DNA of 20,266 nucleotides, taken from positions 1 to 20,266 of the forward strand of contig CARFUA010000017.1 of the NCBI GenBank assembly GCA_948976265.1, read 5' to 3'. The stretch comes from an uncultured Clostridia bacterium. Its GTDB lineage: Bacteria; Bacillota; Clostridia; TANB77; CAG-508. Under the pieces are notes generated by a model. That model searched no databases, had not been told where the DNA came from, and was given only the letters and a program-made list of their open reading frames with translations. Positions 13,732 through 19,872 of the stretch are shown in pieces. Numbering within the stretch: the stretch's first letter is position 1; the number at the start of each line of letters is the position of its first letter. The translations under genes were made by a program, and so were the position numbers.

Positions 13732-14367
13732 CTATTTACTTTTCTTTACACTATCATTTATTTTTAAGATGCTACCTTTATTTCCAGGAACACTTCCTTT
13801 TACTAAAATAGCATTTTTATCAGAATCCACTCGAATAATCATAAGATTTTGAATGGTAACTGTATCAACACCCATGTGTCCTGGTAACTTTTTACCTTTG
13901 AATACTCTACCTGGTGTTGAGCAAGGTCCCATTGAACCTGGTCTTCTATGATACATAGAACCATGTCCCATTGGTCCTCTTGATTGTCCATGACGTTTAA
14001 TAACACCTTGGAATCCTTTTCCTTTTGTGATACCTTGAATATCAACAGCTTCTCCTGCTTCAAAAGTATCCACTTTTATTTCATCTCCTACTTTTACAGT
14101 AGAAACATCATCTAATCTAAATTCTCTTAAGTGCTTTGTTGGTTTTACACTTGCTTTTGAAAAATGACCTTTTTTTGGTTTATTCACTTTTACTTCTTTT
14201 ACTTCTCCAAATCCTAATTGAACAGCATCATATCCATCTGTTTCAACTGTTTTTACTTGAACAACTGGACATGGTCCACATTCAATTACAGTTACTGGAA
14301 TAATAGCACCTGTTTCGTCAAAGATTTGAGTCATACCAACTTTTCTTCCTATAATTGCTTTCTTCAT
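13732..14367 (-). CDS. rplC: 50S ribosomal protein L3
   Basis: L3 is one of the first proteins to bind 23S rRNA, and its finger reaches the peptidyl-transferase centre. The 211-residue product starts MKKAIIGRKVGMTQIFDETG. It contains VQVKTVETDGYDAVQLGFGE, KGKGFQGVIKRHGQSRGPMG, and the HGSMYHRRPGSMGPCSTPGR and VFKGKKLPGHMG stretch of the finger. The glutamine methylated in E. coli L3 is not present at the matching point (GPCSTPG). A GGAGGA site precedes the ATG. Confidence 0.98.
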   Translation of the reverse strand: MKKAIIGRKVGMTQIFDETGAIIPVTVIECGPCPVVQVKTVETDGYDAVQLGFGEVKEVKVNKPKKGHFSKASVKPTKHLREFRLDDVSTVKVGDEIKVDTFEAGEAVDIQGITKGKGFQGVIKRHGQSRGPMGHGSMYHRRPGSMGPCSTPGRVFKGKKLPGHMGVDTVTIQNLMIIRVDSDKNAILVKGSVPGNKGSILKINDSVKKSK

Positions 14368-14394
14368 TTTTATTCCTCCTAAATTTTACTATTG

Positions 14395-14412
14395 GCTGAA
14401 ACCTTATTCAGC
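14395..14412 (-). other. Hairpin in the rpsJ-rplC spacer
   Basis: GCTGAA and TTCAGC (6 bp, 6-base loop) lie about 30 bases before the rplC start. The 91-base spacer is long for this pair. There is no U-run, so it is not a terminator. Confidence 0.35.
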
Positions 14413-14458
14413 ATGGTCTTTTTTAGGGTTTTCACTCTAAATTAACCTTAAACTTAAA

Positions 14459-14785
14459 TTATAGTTTAATCTCAATATCAACACCAGCTGGTAATTCAAG
14501 TTTCATCAAATTATCAACTGTTTTTTGCGTTGGATAAAGAATATCAATTACTCTTTTATGTGTTCTCATTTCAAATTGCTCTCTTGAATCTTTGTGTTTG
14601 TGTGGAGAACGTAAAATTGTGATAACTTCTTTTTCCGTTGGAAGTGGAATTGGTCCTGAAACTTTAGCTCCTGTTCTCTTAGCAGTTTCTACTATTTTTT
14701 CAGCAGACTGGTCTAAAACAACATAATCATAAGCTTTTAGTCTAATTCTGATTTTGTCACTTCCTATTTTGTTTGATGTTGCCAT
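14459..14785 (-). CDS. rpsJ: 30S ribosomal protein S10 (NusE)
   Basis: S10 is a 30S head protein that also joins NusB and NusG in transcription antitermination. The 108-residue product has KIRIRLKAYDYVVLDQSAEK, IVETAKRTGAKVSGPIPLPT, the SPHKHKDSREQFEMRTHKRV loop and ends LELPAGVDIEIKL. It has a slightly longer N-terminus (MATSNKIGSD) than the usual start. A strong GGAGGG precedes the ATG. It is the first gene after the promoter at 15036-15065 and has a structured leader of about 240 bases. Confidence 0.98.
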   Translation of the reverse strand: MATSNKIGSDKIRIRLKAYDYVVLDQSAEKIVETAKRTGAKVSGPIPLPTEKEVITILRSPHKHKDSREQFEMRTHKRVIDILYPTQKTVDNLMKLELPAGVDIEIKL

Positions 14786-15029
14786 TTTTTTCCCTCCTTC
14801 TTTTATTCTACGATTAACGGCAAGTTATTAACGTATCCGAGTGTTTTCTCTTTCACCTTTTTTTTATCCAAGTATTTTCATCTATTTTATAAAAATTACC
14901 TGGATAAGTTTTTATCAAATACGTTTATCAAACTTATCGCCTGGTCTAAGCCACGACATACTCCACAGGAGTTCCCTCCGTAAGAAAACTTACGTAGCCA
15001 CATCCTGCTTCATCGCAAATCTACACGCA
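14786..15029 (-). promoter_or_regulatory. Structured 5' leader of the S10 operon
   Basis: The transcript from the promoter at 15036-15065 would run about 240 bases before rpsJ. In minus-strand order it holds CGTAAG-TTTT-CTTACG, then GGAG-GGAA-CTCC, both compact hairpins. After them GATAAGTTT (14938-14930) pairs with AAACTTATC (14911-14903). Alternatively TTATCCAGGTA (14907-14897) pairs over 11 bp (one G-U) with TACTTGGATAA (14874-14864). The two later hairpins share 14903-14907 and exclude each other. No U-run follows, so a transcription terminator is not evident. Regulation by a ribosomal protein is inferred only. Confidence 0.65.
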
Positions 15030-15035
15030 ATTGAT

Positions 15036-15065
15036 ATTATACTACGGATTGGTAGGATTTGTCAA
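15036..15065 (-). promoter_or_regulatory. Sigma-A promoter of the S10 operon
   Basis: On the minus strand a perfect TTGACA (15065-15060) and a perfect TATAAT (15041-15036) are separated by 18 bases. It lies just after the terminator of the APH-like remnant, and transcription would start near 15029. It is the clear start of the rpsJ-to-map transcription unit. Confidence 0.92.
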
Positions 15066-15095
15066 CAGTTTTTCCAAAATTTTCTTTATTTTTAA

Positions 15096-15125
15096 CATAA
15101 AAAAATCAGCCGTAAAACTGATTTT
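15096..15125 (-). terminator. Intrinsic terminator after the APH-like remnant
   Basis: On the minus strand AAAATCAG and CTGATTTT form an 8-bp stem with an 8-base loop, and the stem runs into seven T residues. It overlaps the stop codon at 15127-15125. It insulates the S10 promoter, about 30 bases on, from upstream transcription. Confidence 0.85.
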
Positions 15126-15466
15126 CAATTTGCCTTTTCTTTTAATAATTGTAAGCCTTGTTCCCACAATTCTTTACTGTTGTTTTTTATGCCACATAGT
15201 AATGTTTCAATTGGATAATACTCTTCTTTTAAATCTGCATACTCAATCACTGTTTCTATCTCTTTTAAGCCGTAATCTTTCAAAACTTTGAGTCCAAATT
15301 CTCTTTCTATTTCTTCTTCGCTTTTTTCTAACAAATATAAAAAATCACAATAAATATCTGTTACGCAGGCATCTCCAAAATCAATAACGCCTGCTAATTC
15401 ATAGTTTTCATTTAAAAGAATATGATTCCCACTCAGGTCATTATGGCATAAAGCCTTTTTGCCCAA
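15125..15466 (-). pseudogene. APH(2'')-type aminoglycoside phosphotransferase, C-terminal half only
   Basis: The 113-codon frame matches the C-terminal part of APH(2'') kinases such as APH(2'')-Ia, as I remember that sequence. It has the catalytic loop (LCHNDLSGNHILLNENYELA, with Asp and Asn), the metal-binding IDFGD, then DIYCDFLYLLEKSEEEIERE and EEYYPIETLLCGIKN. Whole enzymes have about 300 residues, and the N-terminal lobe that binds ATP is missing. The frame opens only with a TTG without a ribosome-binding site, and an in-frame TGA lies six codons upstream. A broken resistance gene is the best reading. A working shortened kinase is very unlikely. Confidence 0.85.
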
Positions 15467-15670
15467 AAAAAGACTGCTTCATTTTTGAAACGGTTTAAAG
15501 TTTTTGTGTTGTCAAATCCTTATAATCTTAAAATTAAGTTACTACTGCTGACATTATAACTCATGCTTCGCCTTCGAACAACCTCATCAATATCAAGTGT
15601 TATAGAGATTTCAACAAAAACTCATCTTGGTGTAGATATCCAATTGCAAGCCTTTCATCAATTATTCTAG
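15467..15670. other. Non-coding remnant between two accessory ORFs
   Basis: No complete gene was seen. The minus strand reads a short frame (about 15674-15600) with DERLAIGYLHQDEFLLKSL then a stop. It is out of frame with the end of the 144-codon ORF and may be a leftover C-terminus. The stretch also holds copy B of a dispersed repeat. A TTGACA near 15513-15508 has no -10 partner. Confidence 0.4.
15544..15586. repeat. Second dispersed repeat family, copy B
   Basis: About 43 bases resembling 7874-7913: CTGACA, TATAACTC, GCTTCGC and TCGAACA followed by CCTCA. Copy A sits after rpsN, copy B in the accessory island. Two copies at unrelated places suggest a genome-wide short repeat. Confidence 0.5.
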
Positions 15671-16105
15671 TTATCTTATAAAACTTTGTGTAGTTGCATT
15701 CAAAATTGCACTACTTTCTATATTTTTTACATCTGCTTTCTTCAAGAGATTACTGGACCAAATATGTGAGATAGGCTGTCCATTCTTTTGTTTGTTTGGC
15801 TGGACCATTCCTTCTGGCCACAGGACTTCAATGTACGAATCTTTCAATCCATCGACTAGCTTAACAGAAATAATTGTGCCTTCTGTTCCTTCTGGCGGAA
15901 AGATATCGCCAAGTCCATAGCTGTCCTTCGGACCATAATAGCAAACTTTGTCTCCAGGCAACAGCTGATAATCGACCTTTTCAAGGTTTGAATGAAAATC
16001 GCTGTTAGGAAAAAAGTATGGTCCTCCAGAAGGCCTTGCCATATTATTGGGGCGAAAAACAAAGAAATAGCTGTACCATCCTATGTCCTCACTAAATGAT
16101 TCCAC
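15671..16105 (-). CDS. Unrecognised 144-codon ORF of atypical composition
   Basis: I do not recognise this protein. It is aromatic- and glycine-rich, with LPGDKVCYYGPKDSYGLGDI, FPPEGTEGTIISVKLVDGLK and SYIEVLWPEG. GDKV ... GTEGTIISV ... IEVLW is the pattern of a small SH3- or KOW-like beta barrel, which is an inference. It has no signal peptide or membrane helix. It is visibly richer in G and C than the ribosomal genes around it. The opening codon is a GTG with no ribosome-binding site, and the ATG 21 codons later also lacks one. It may be a truncated or decayed transferred gene. It sits between the tRNA terminator and the APH remnant. Confidence 0.45.
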   Translation of the reverse strand: MESFSEDIGWYSYFFVFRPNNMARPSGGPYFFPNSDFHSNLEKVDYQLLPGDKVCYYGPKDSYGLGDIFPPEGTEGTIISVKLVDGLKDSYIEVLWPEGMVQPNKQKNGQPISHIWSSNLLKKADVKNIESSAILNATTQSFIR

Positions 16106-16354
16106 TTATAGATTTATGTCAAGTTTTTAGATTTCATTATATATACTAGGTTCATATAGTGAAAAAATATTTATATTTTTACAAATGGTTCTAATACTTA
16201 TACAATAAGTAAATTTGGAAATATATGTGCAAAACGGCACATCAAATAAGTTAATAATAAAATTTCTTAGCTCCTATGAACTATAACGAACTGCCATAAC
16301 TCGGGAACTCTATGAGGCAATACACACTGACAAAATATATAATTTTTCCCAAAG
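16106..16354. other. Gene-free stretch downstream of the tRNA cluster
   Basis: I see no coding region here. It is AT-rich and contains ATGTGC-AAAACG-GCACAT (16225-16242), a 6-bp hairpin, and otherwise no promoter with two good boxes. A TTGACA at 16132-16127 lacks a -10 at proper spacing. It may be the edge of the DNA that carried the accessory ORFs. Confidence 0.4.
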
Positions 16355-16384
16355 AAAAAAATCAACCATTTACTGATTGATTTT
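16355..16384 (-). terminator. Intrinsic terminator of the tRNA operon
   Basis: On the minus strand AAAATCAA and TTGATTTT form an 8-bp stem with an 11-base loop, with a run of T residues (TTTTTTTC) at the end of the stem. It lies about 40 bases past tRNA-Phe and ends the Val-Asp-Phe transcript. Confidence 0.8.
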
Positions 16385-16390
16385 CACTTT

Positions 16391-16416
16391 ATCTGTTTAA
16401 ATTCATTCGAACAGAT
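16391..16416 (-). other. Trailer hairpin after tRNA-Phe
   Basis: ATCTGTT and AACAGAT pair over 7 bp with a 12-base loop, 8 bases past the encoded CCA of tRNA-Phe. Similar hairpins follow the other two tRNAs, so it may guide 3'-end processing or protect the trailer. Confidence 0.5.
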
Positions 16417-16423
16417 ACGTCAT

Positions 16424-16499
<76 letters not shown>

Positions 16500-16507
16500 T
16501 TATATGA

Positions 16508-16535
16508 AAGAATATCTAGCAAGCTAGATATTCTT
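16508..16535 (-). other. Perfect 13-bp hairpin between tRNA-Asp and tRNA-Phe
   Basis: AAGAATATCTAGC and GCTAGATATTCTT are exact inverted copies separated by 2 bases. The hairpin fills almost the entire spacer between the CCA of tRNA-Asp and tRNA-Phe. It lacks a clear U-run in the direction of transcription and so probably does not stop it. A role in separating the tRNAs by RNase cleavage is an inference. Confidence 0.75.
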
Positions 16536-16613
16536 TGGCGACCTGGAACGGGCTCGAACCGTCGACCTCCGCCGTGACAGGGCGGCATTCTAACCAAACT
16601 GAACTACCAGGCC
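16536..16613 (-). tRNA. tRNA-Asp (GTC)
   Basis: The 78-base gene includes an encoded CCA. The acceptor arm is GGCCTGG/CCAGGTC with one G-U pair, and the D arm is large (GTTCAGTTTGGTTAGAAT). The anticodon stem CCGCC/GGCGG holds the loop CTGTCAC with anticodon GTC, and the T arm has GGTTCGAGCCC. The structure is complete. Confidence 0.97.
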
Positions 16614-16626
16614 AAATAAAGCATAA

Positions 16627-16649
16627 AAATTTTACAAACTGTAAAATTT
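16627..16649 (-). other. Trailer hairpin between tRNA-Val and tRNA-Asp
   Basis: AAATTTTACA and TGTAAAATTT form a perfect 10-bp stem with a 3-base loop in the 80-base spacer. Outer AGCAT/ATGCT segments could extend the fold. It is the third AT-rich hairpin of this tRNA operon. Confidence 0.6.
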
Positions 16650-16693
16650 AATTTGCCTTATATAAATGCTATTCAAAACATCTATATATAAAA

Positions 16694-16769
16694 TGGTGGT
16701 CGCTATAGGGATCGAACCTATGACCCTCTGCTTGTAAGGCAGATGCTCTCCCAGCTGAGCTAAGCGACC
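16694..16769 (-). tRNA. tRNA-Val (TAC)
   Basis: The 76-base gene includes an encoded CCA. The acceptor arm is GGTCGCT/AGCGACC, and the D arm is AGCTCAGCTGGGAGAGC. The anticodon stem TCTGC/GCAGA holds the loop CTTACAA with anticodon TAC, and the T arm has GGTTCGATCCC. It is the first gene of the tRNA operon, about 12 bases from the predicted transcription start. Confidence 0.97.
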
Positions 16770-16788
16770 ATGTCAACTGACAAATAAT

Positions 16789-16817
16789 ATTTTACTCGAT
16801 TTTTATCTTTTTGTCAA
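16789..16817 (-). promoter_or_regulatory. Sigma-A promoter of the tRNA operon
   Basis: On the minus strand TTGACA (16817-16812) and TAAAAT (16794-16789) are separated by 17 bases. The predicted start near 16782 leaves a leader of about 12 bases before tRNA-Val. It follows the rplL terminator, so the tRNAs form their own unit. Confidence 0.85.
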
Positions 16818-16848
16818 TACTTTTTTGAAAATTTTTCAAAATATTTTT

Positions 16849-16880
16849 AAAAGCCACCAAATAATCTTCAGTGGCTTTTA
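16849..16880 (-). terminator. Terminator of the rplJ-rplL operon
   Basis: On the minus strand AAAAGCCAC and GTGGCTTTT form a 9-bp stem with a 13-base loop, beginning about 12 bases past the rplL stop. The U-run after the stem is short (TTTT, then A residues), so some read-through is possible. Confidence 0.7.
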
Positions 16881-16891
16881 TTCCACTTTTA

Positions 16892-17266
16892 TTATTGTAA
16901 TTCAATAACAGCTCCAGCTTCAGCAAATTTAGCTTTCATTTCTTCAGCTTCTTCTTTTGCTACACCTTCTTTAATTGTTTTTGGTGCTCCATCAGCAATC
17001 TCTTTTGCTTCTTTTAAGCCTAAGCCTGTAACTTCTCTAATCACTTTGATAACAGCTATTTTGTTAGCTCCTGTTTCTTTTAATACAACAGTAAAGTCTG
17101 ATTTTTCTGCTCCTGCATCTCCACCTGCTGCTCCTCCAGCTGCTGGTGCTGCAACCGCTGCTGCAGTAACTCCATATTTTTCTTCAATTCCTTTTACTAA
17201 TTCTGATAATTCAACAACTGTTAAGCTGTCAATTTCTTCTAACATTTTATCTGTTTTTTCACTCAT
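16892..17266 (-). CDS. rplL: 50S ribosomal protein L7/L12
   Basis: L7/L12 forms the mobile stalk that recruits and activates translational GTPases; dimers bind the tail of L10. The 124-residue product has the N-terminal dimerisation domain (LEEIDSLTVVELSELVKGIE), an Ala/Gly-rich hinge (AAVAAPAAGGAAGG), and the C-terminal factor-binding domain (KIAVIKVIREVTGLGLKEAK, EIADGAPKTIKEGVAKEEAE). AAGGAG precedes the ATG. The stop is followed by a terminator, not by rpoB. Confidence 0.98.
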   Translation of the reverse strand: MSEKTDKMLEEIDSLTVVELSELVKGIEEKYGVTAAAVAAPAAGGAAGGDAGAEKSDFTVVLKETGANKIAVIKVIREVTGLGLKEAKEIADGAPKTIKEGVAKEEAEEMKAKFAEAGAVIELQ

Positions 17267-17373
17267 TTTAAAATTCTCCTTTTCTTTTATTATTAATTTT
17301 CTGTTTTCTTATATCGAGTAAAATTTCTCGTTACCTCAAAATTTTTCACGATGTTTACTTGCAAATTCCTCTA

Positions 17374-17880
17374 TTATTCTGATGCTTCAGATTCTTTTTG
17401 TACTCTAACTGCATCCAATGTAGCTGCTAATTTTGATACATTTGCAAGTAAGCATCCAGCCAATTTCGCAATTAACTCTTCTCTTGATGGAAGTACTGCT
17501 AATGTATTTAATTCTTCAAGTGTAGCTACTTTTCCTTCTAAAACACCTGCTTTTATTTTATAAAAATCATTTGCCTTAGAATATTTATAAATTGCTTTTA
17601 ATGTAGGTAAATACTCTTCACCAGTTATAATAACTGCTGTTGGTCCAATTAAGCTATCGCCTAAATCAAATCCACATTCTGCTAAAGCTCTTCTTGTAAT
17701 ATTATTTTTGATGACACAATATTCTCCGTTTACCTCTCTGATTGTCTTTCTTAGATTTGTAACATCTTCTACATTAATTCCTCTGTAATCTGTCAAAAGT
17801 ACTAAACCAGCACTTTTGAATTTTTCAGCTAATTCTTTAACTTCTTTTTCTTTTTGTGCAATATTTTCTTTATTTGCCAT
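17374..17880 (-). CDS. rplJ: 50S ribosomal protein L10
   Basis: L10 anchors the L7/L12 dimers and binds 23S rRNA. The 168-residue product has KEKEVKELAEKFKSAGLVLL and TDYRGINVEDVTNLRKTIRE at the N-terminus. GPTAVIITGEEY follows, then the C-terminal helix (LPSREELIAKLAGCLLANVS and after) that binds L7/L12. The complex usually represses its own operon through the leader just upstream. A GGAGGTG site precedes the ATG. Confidence 0.98.
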   Translation of the reverse strand: MANKENIAQKEKEVKELAEKFKSAGLVLLTDYRGINVEDVTNLRKTIREVNGEYCVIKNNITRRALAECGFDLGDSLIGPTAVIITGEEYLPTLKAIYKYSKANDFYKIKAGVLEGKVATLEELNTLAVLPSREELIAKLAGCLLANVSKLAATLDAVRVQKESEASE

Positions 17881-17923
17881 TTTTTCACCTCCCTTATTTC
17901 ACATAATTTATATATAAATATAT

Positions 17924-17965
17924 AAAAAACTCTTTCAACATCCACACGAGATAATCGAAAGAGTT
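17924..17965 (-). terminator. Regulated terminator in the L10 leader
   Basis: On the minus strand AACTCTTTC (17965-17957) and GAAAGAGTT (17936-17928) form a 9-bp stem with a 20-base loop, ending in six T residues. It lies about 45 bases before the rplJ start and is the stop-or-read-through point of the leader. Confidence 0.85.
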
Positions 17966-18064
17966 AACTTCTTCTCTATTACCTCGGTAGGATTTATTAA
18001 TAAGATAGTTGAACTCACTTTGCTTAAGCAACTATCTTAAAAACCTACTGTCTTCGGTTTTATT
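17924..18064 (-). ncRNA. L10 leader (rplJ-rplL attenuator)
   Basis: The minus strand shows the classic L10 leader elements. GACAGTAGGT pairs with ATCCTACC next to GAGGT, which forms the kink-turn region. Between them is the long stem AAGATAGTTG/CAACTATCTT (18038-18002). Downstream, AACTCTTTC-type arms (GTTAACTCTTTC at 17968-17957, GAAAGAGTT at 17936-17928) form a terminator followed by TTTT. Family knowledge: excess L10-L7/L12 complex binds the leader and favours termination. It begins four bases past the rplA stop. Confidence 0.93.
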
Positions 18065-18067
18065 TGA

Positions 18068-18751
18068 TTATTTTTGATTAAGATACATACTTGGTCCCAT
18101 TGTTGTTGTAACAGCAATGCTTTTAATATATTGACCTTTTGCTGCTGATGGTTTTGCTTTGATAATTGCATCCATAATCGTATTATAATTTTCCTCTAAT
18201 TTTTGAGCGCCAAATGATAATTTTCCAAATCCTAAGTGAATAATATTGGTTTTATCCAAACGATATTCTACTTTACCAGATTTAATTTCTTCTACTGCTT
18301 TTGTTACATCCATTGTAACAGTTCCTGATTTTGGATTTGGCATTAAGCCTTTTGGTCCTAAAACTTTACCAAGTCTTCCAATGACACCCATCATATCTGG
18401 AGTTGCCACAATAACATCATATTCGAACCAATTTTCTTTTTCAATTTTAGGAACTAATTCTTCAGCTCCAACAAAATCAGCACCTGCTGCTTCTGCCTCT
18501 TTTGCTTTATCACCTTTTGCAAACACTAAAACTCTTAATGATTTACCAGTTCCATGTGGCAAAACAACTGTTCCTCTTACTTGTTGATCAGCATGTTTTG
18601 AATCAACACCTAATCGAACATGTAATTCAACTGTTTCATCAAATTTTCTTTTTGGCATTTTTTCTAAAGTTTCCAATGCCTCTTTTACATCATACGTTTT
18701 TGCGCTGTCTACTAACTTAGCAGCTTCTTTGTATAATTTTCCTCTTTTCAT
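18068..18751 (-). CDS. rplA: 50S ribosomal protein L1
   Basis: L1 forms the mobile side stalk that guides the deacylated tRNA out of the E site; in many bacteria it also represses its own operon. The 227-residue product has MKRGKLYKEAAKLVDSAKTY and ELHVRLGVDSKHADQQVRGT. VVLPHGTGKSLRVLVFAKGD and LMPNPKSGTVTMDVTKAVEE follow. The end is TTTMGPSMYLNQK. AGGGAGG precedes the ATG. It follows rplK after 78 bases. Confidence 0.98.
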   Translation of the reverse strand: MKRGKLYKEAAKLVDSAKTYDVKEALETLEKMPKRKFDETVELHVRLGVDSKHADQQVRGTVVLPHGTGKSLRVLVFAKGDKAKEAEAAGADFVGAEELVPKIEKENWFEYDVIVATPDMMGVIGRLGKVLGPKGLMPNPKSGTVTMDVTKAVEEIKSGKVEYRLDKTNIIHLGFGKLSFGAQKLEENYNTIMDAIIKAKPSAAKGQYIKSIAVTTTMGPSMYLNQK

Positions 18752-18829
18752 ATTTAACCTCCCTTGGTAATAACGAATTTAAAATTCTCCCAAAATATTT
18801 TTATCATTCAAGAATTTCTTCTTAAAAAT

Positions 18830-19261
18830 CTACTCAACAACTGTAACACCCATAGAACGCGCAGTTCCCATAACCATACTCATCGCTGCTTCTAAAGATG
18901 CTGCATTTAAATCTTCCATTTTTTGTTTTGCGATTTCTTCTACTTGAGCTTTTGTTATTTTCGCAACTTTTTCCATATTTGGTTTTCCTGAACCTTTTGC
19001 TAAATTAATTGCTTTTTTTATTAAAACTGCAACTGGTGCAACTTTTGTAATAAAAGTAAAAGATTTATCTTTATACACAGAAATAACAACTGGAATGATC
19101 ATTCCTGGTTGATTTGCTGTTCGATCATTAAATTCTTTTACAAATTGCATAATATTAACACCACTAGAACCTAACGCTGGTCCAACTGGTGGAGCTGGTG
19201 ATGCTTTACCTGCTTCTATTTGTAATTTAATAACATTTACGACTTCTTTATTGTCTGCCAT
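18830..19261 (-). CDS. rplK: 50S ribosomal protein L11
   Basis: L11 forms the base of the GTPase-associated centre and is where thiostrepton and the stringent factor act. The 143-residue product shows the proline-rich switch (GKASPAPPVGPALGSSGVNI), MQFVKEFNDRT, and the C-terminal rRNA-binding domain (KITKAQVEEIAKQKMEDLNA, MVMGTARSMGVTVVE). AGGGAG precedes the ATG. It lies 20 bases after nusG. Confidence 0.98.
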   Translation of the reverse strand: MADNKEVVNVIKLQIEAGKASPAPPVGPALGSSGVNIMQFVKEFNDRTANQPGMIIPVVISVYKDKSFTFITKVAPVAVLIKKAINLAKGSGKPNMEKVAKITKAQVEEIAKQKMEDLNAASLEAAMSMVMGTARSMGVTVVE

Positions 19262-19281
19262 TTTTATTATCTCCCTTCAAT

Positions 19282-19812
19282 TTAATTTACTTTTTGAACT
19301 TGAGCAAATTCTAATTCCACTGGTGTTTCTCTTCCAAACATAGAAACTAGAACTTTGACTTTTTGTTTTTCTTGATTGATTTCTTGTACCATTCCAACAA
19401 ACCCTTCTAATGGTCCATTTACAACTTGTACAGTATCATTTACATCATAATCTACATTGACAGGAACATCATCAAATCCCATATTTCTGATTTCCGCTTC
19501 TGTTAGTGGAATTGGATCTGTTCCAGAACCAACAAATCCTGTAACCCCTCTTGTATTTCTAACAATATACCAAGATTCTTCCGTTACAATCATTTTTATT
19601 AAAACATAACCTGGAAAAACTTTTTTCAAATTTGTTTTTCTTTTTCCATCTTTAATTTCAACTTGCTCTTCCATAGGAACAATAATACTAAAGAAGTAAT
19701 CTTCTAATTCTCTGTTTTTGATTGTTTTTTCCAAATCTGTTTTTACTTTATTTTCATATCCCGAATAAGTATGAATAACATACCAATTTGCTTCTTTCTT
19801 TTCTTGAGACAT
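19282..19812 (-). CDS. nusG: Transcription termination/antitermination factor NusG
   Basis: NusG binds RNA polymerase during elongation and can link it to the ribosome through S10. Starting at the ATG at 19812-19810, it has 176 residues and begins MSQEKKEANWYVIHTYSGYE. The NGN domain covers the first ~110 residues (NKVKTDLEKTI, PMEEQVEI, KKVFPGYVLIKM, TRGVTGFVGSG). The KOW domain follows (NDTVQVVNGPLEGFVGMVQE) and the protein ends VELEFAQVQKVN. AAGGAGG precedes this ATG; a longer open frame from 19857 begins with TTG and has no such site, so it is rejected. Confidence 0.97.
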   Translation of the reverse strand: MSQEKKEANWYVIHTYSGYENKVKTDLEKTIKNRELEDYFFSIIVPMEEQVEIKDGKRKTNLKKVFPGYVLIKMIVTEESWYIVRNTRGVTGFVGSGTDPIPLTEAEIRNMGFDDVPVNVDYDVNDTVQVVNGPLEGFVGMVQEINQEKQKVKVLVSMFGRETPVELEFAQVQKVN

Positions 19813-19872
19813 AACTTTAGTAGCCTCCTTTTTATTATTGTATAACTTCTTCTCCAAAAAATAGTGATTTTT

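Noticed and set aside
14786..15124. Hidden small gene in the S10 leader
   Set aside because: Frames with an ATG are short and lack a ribosome-binding site; the region is better explained as a leader and promoter.
15508..15513. TTGACA upstream of the APH remnant as a promoter
   Set aside because: No -10-like hexamer occurs 16-19 bases downstream.
15856..16062. 68-codon frame on the minus strand
   Set aside because: It overlaps the 144-codon ORF in another frame and has no start signal or recognisable feature.
16771..16776. TTGACA box on the minus strand next to tRNA-Val
   Set aside because: It lies downstream of the real -10 and no -10 fits before the tRNA.
18246..18587. Open frame of 113 codons on the plus strand
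   Set aside because: It is antisense to rplA, with no family features; a shadow.
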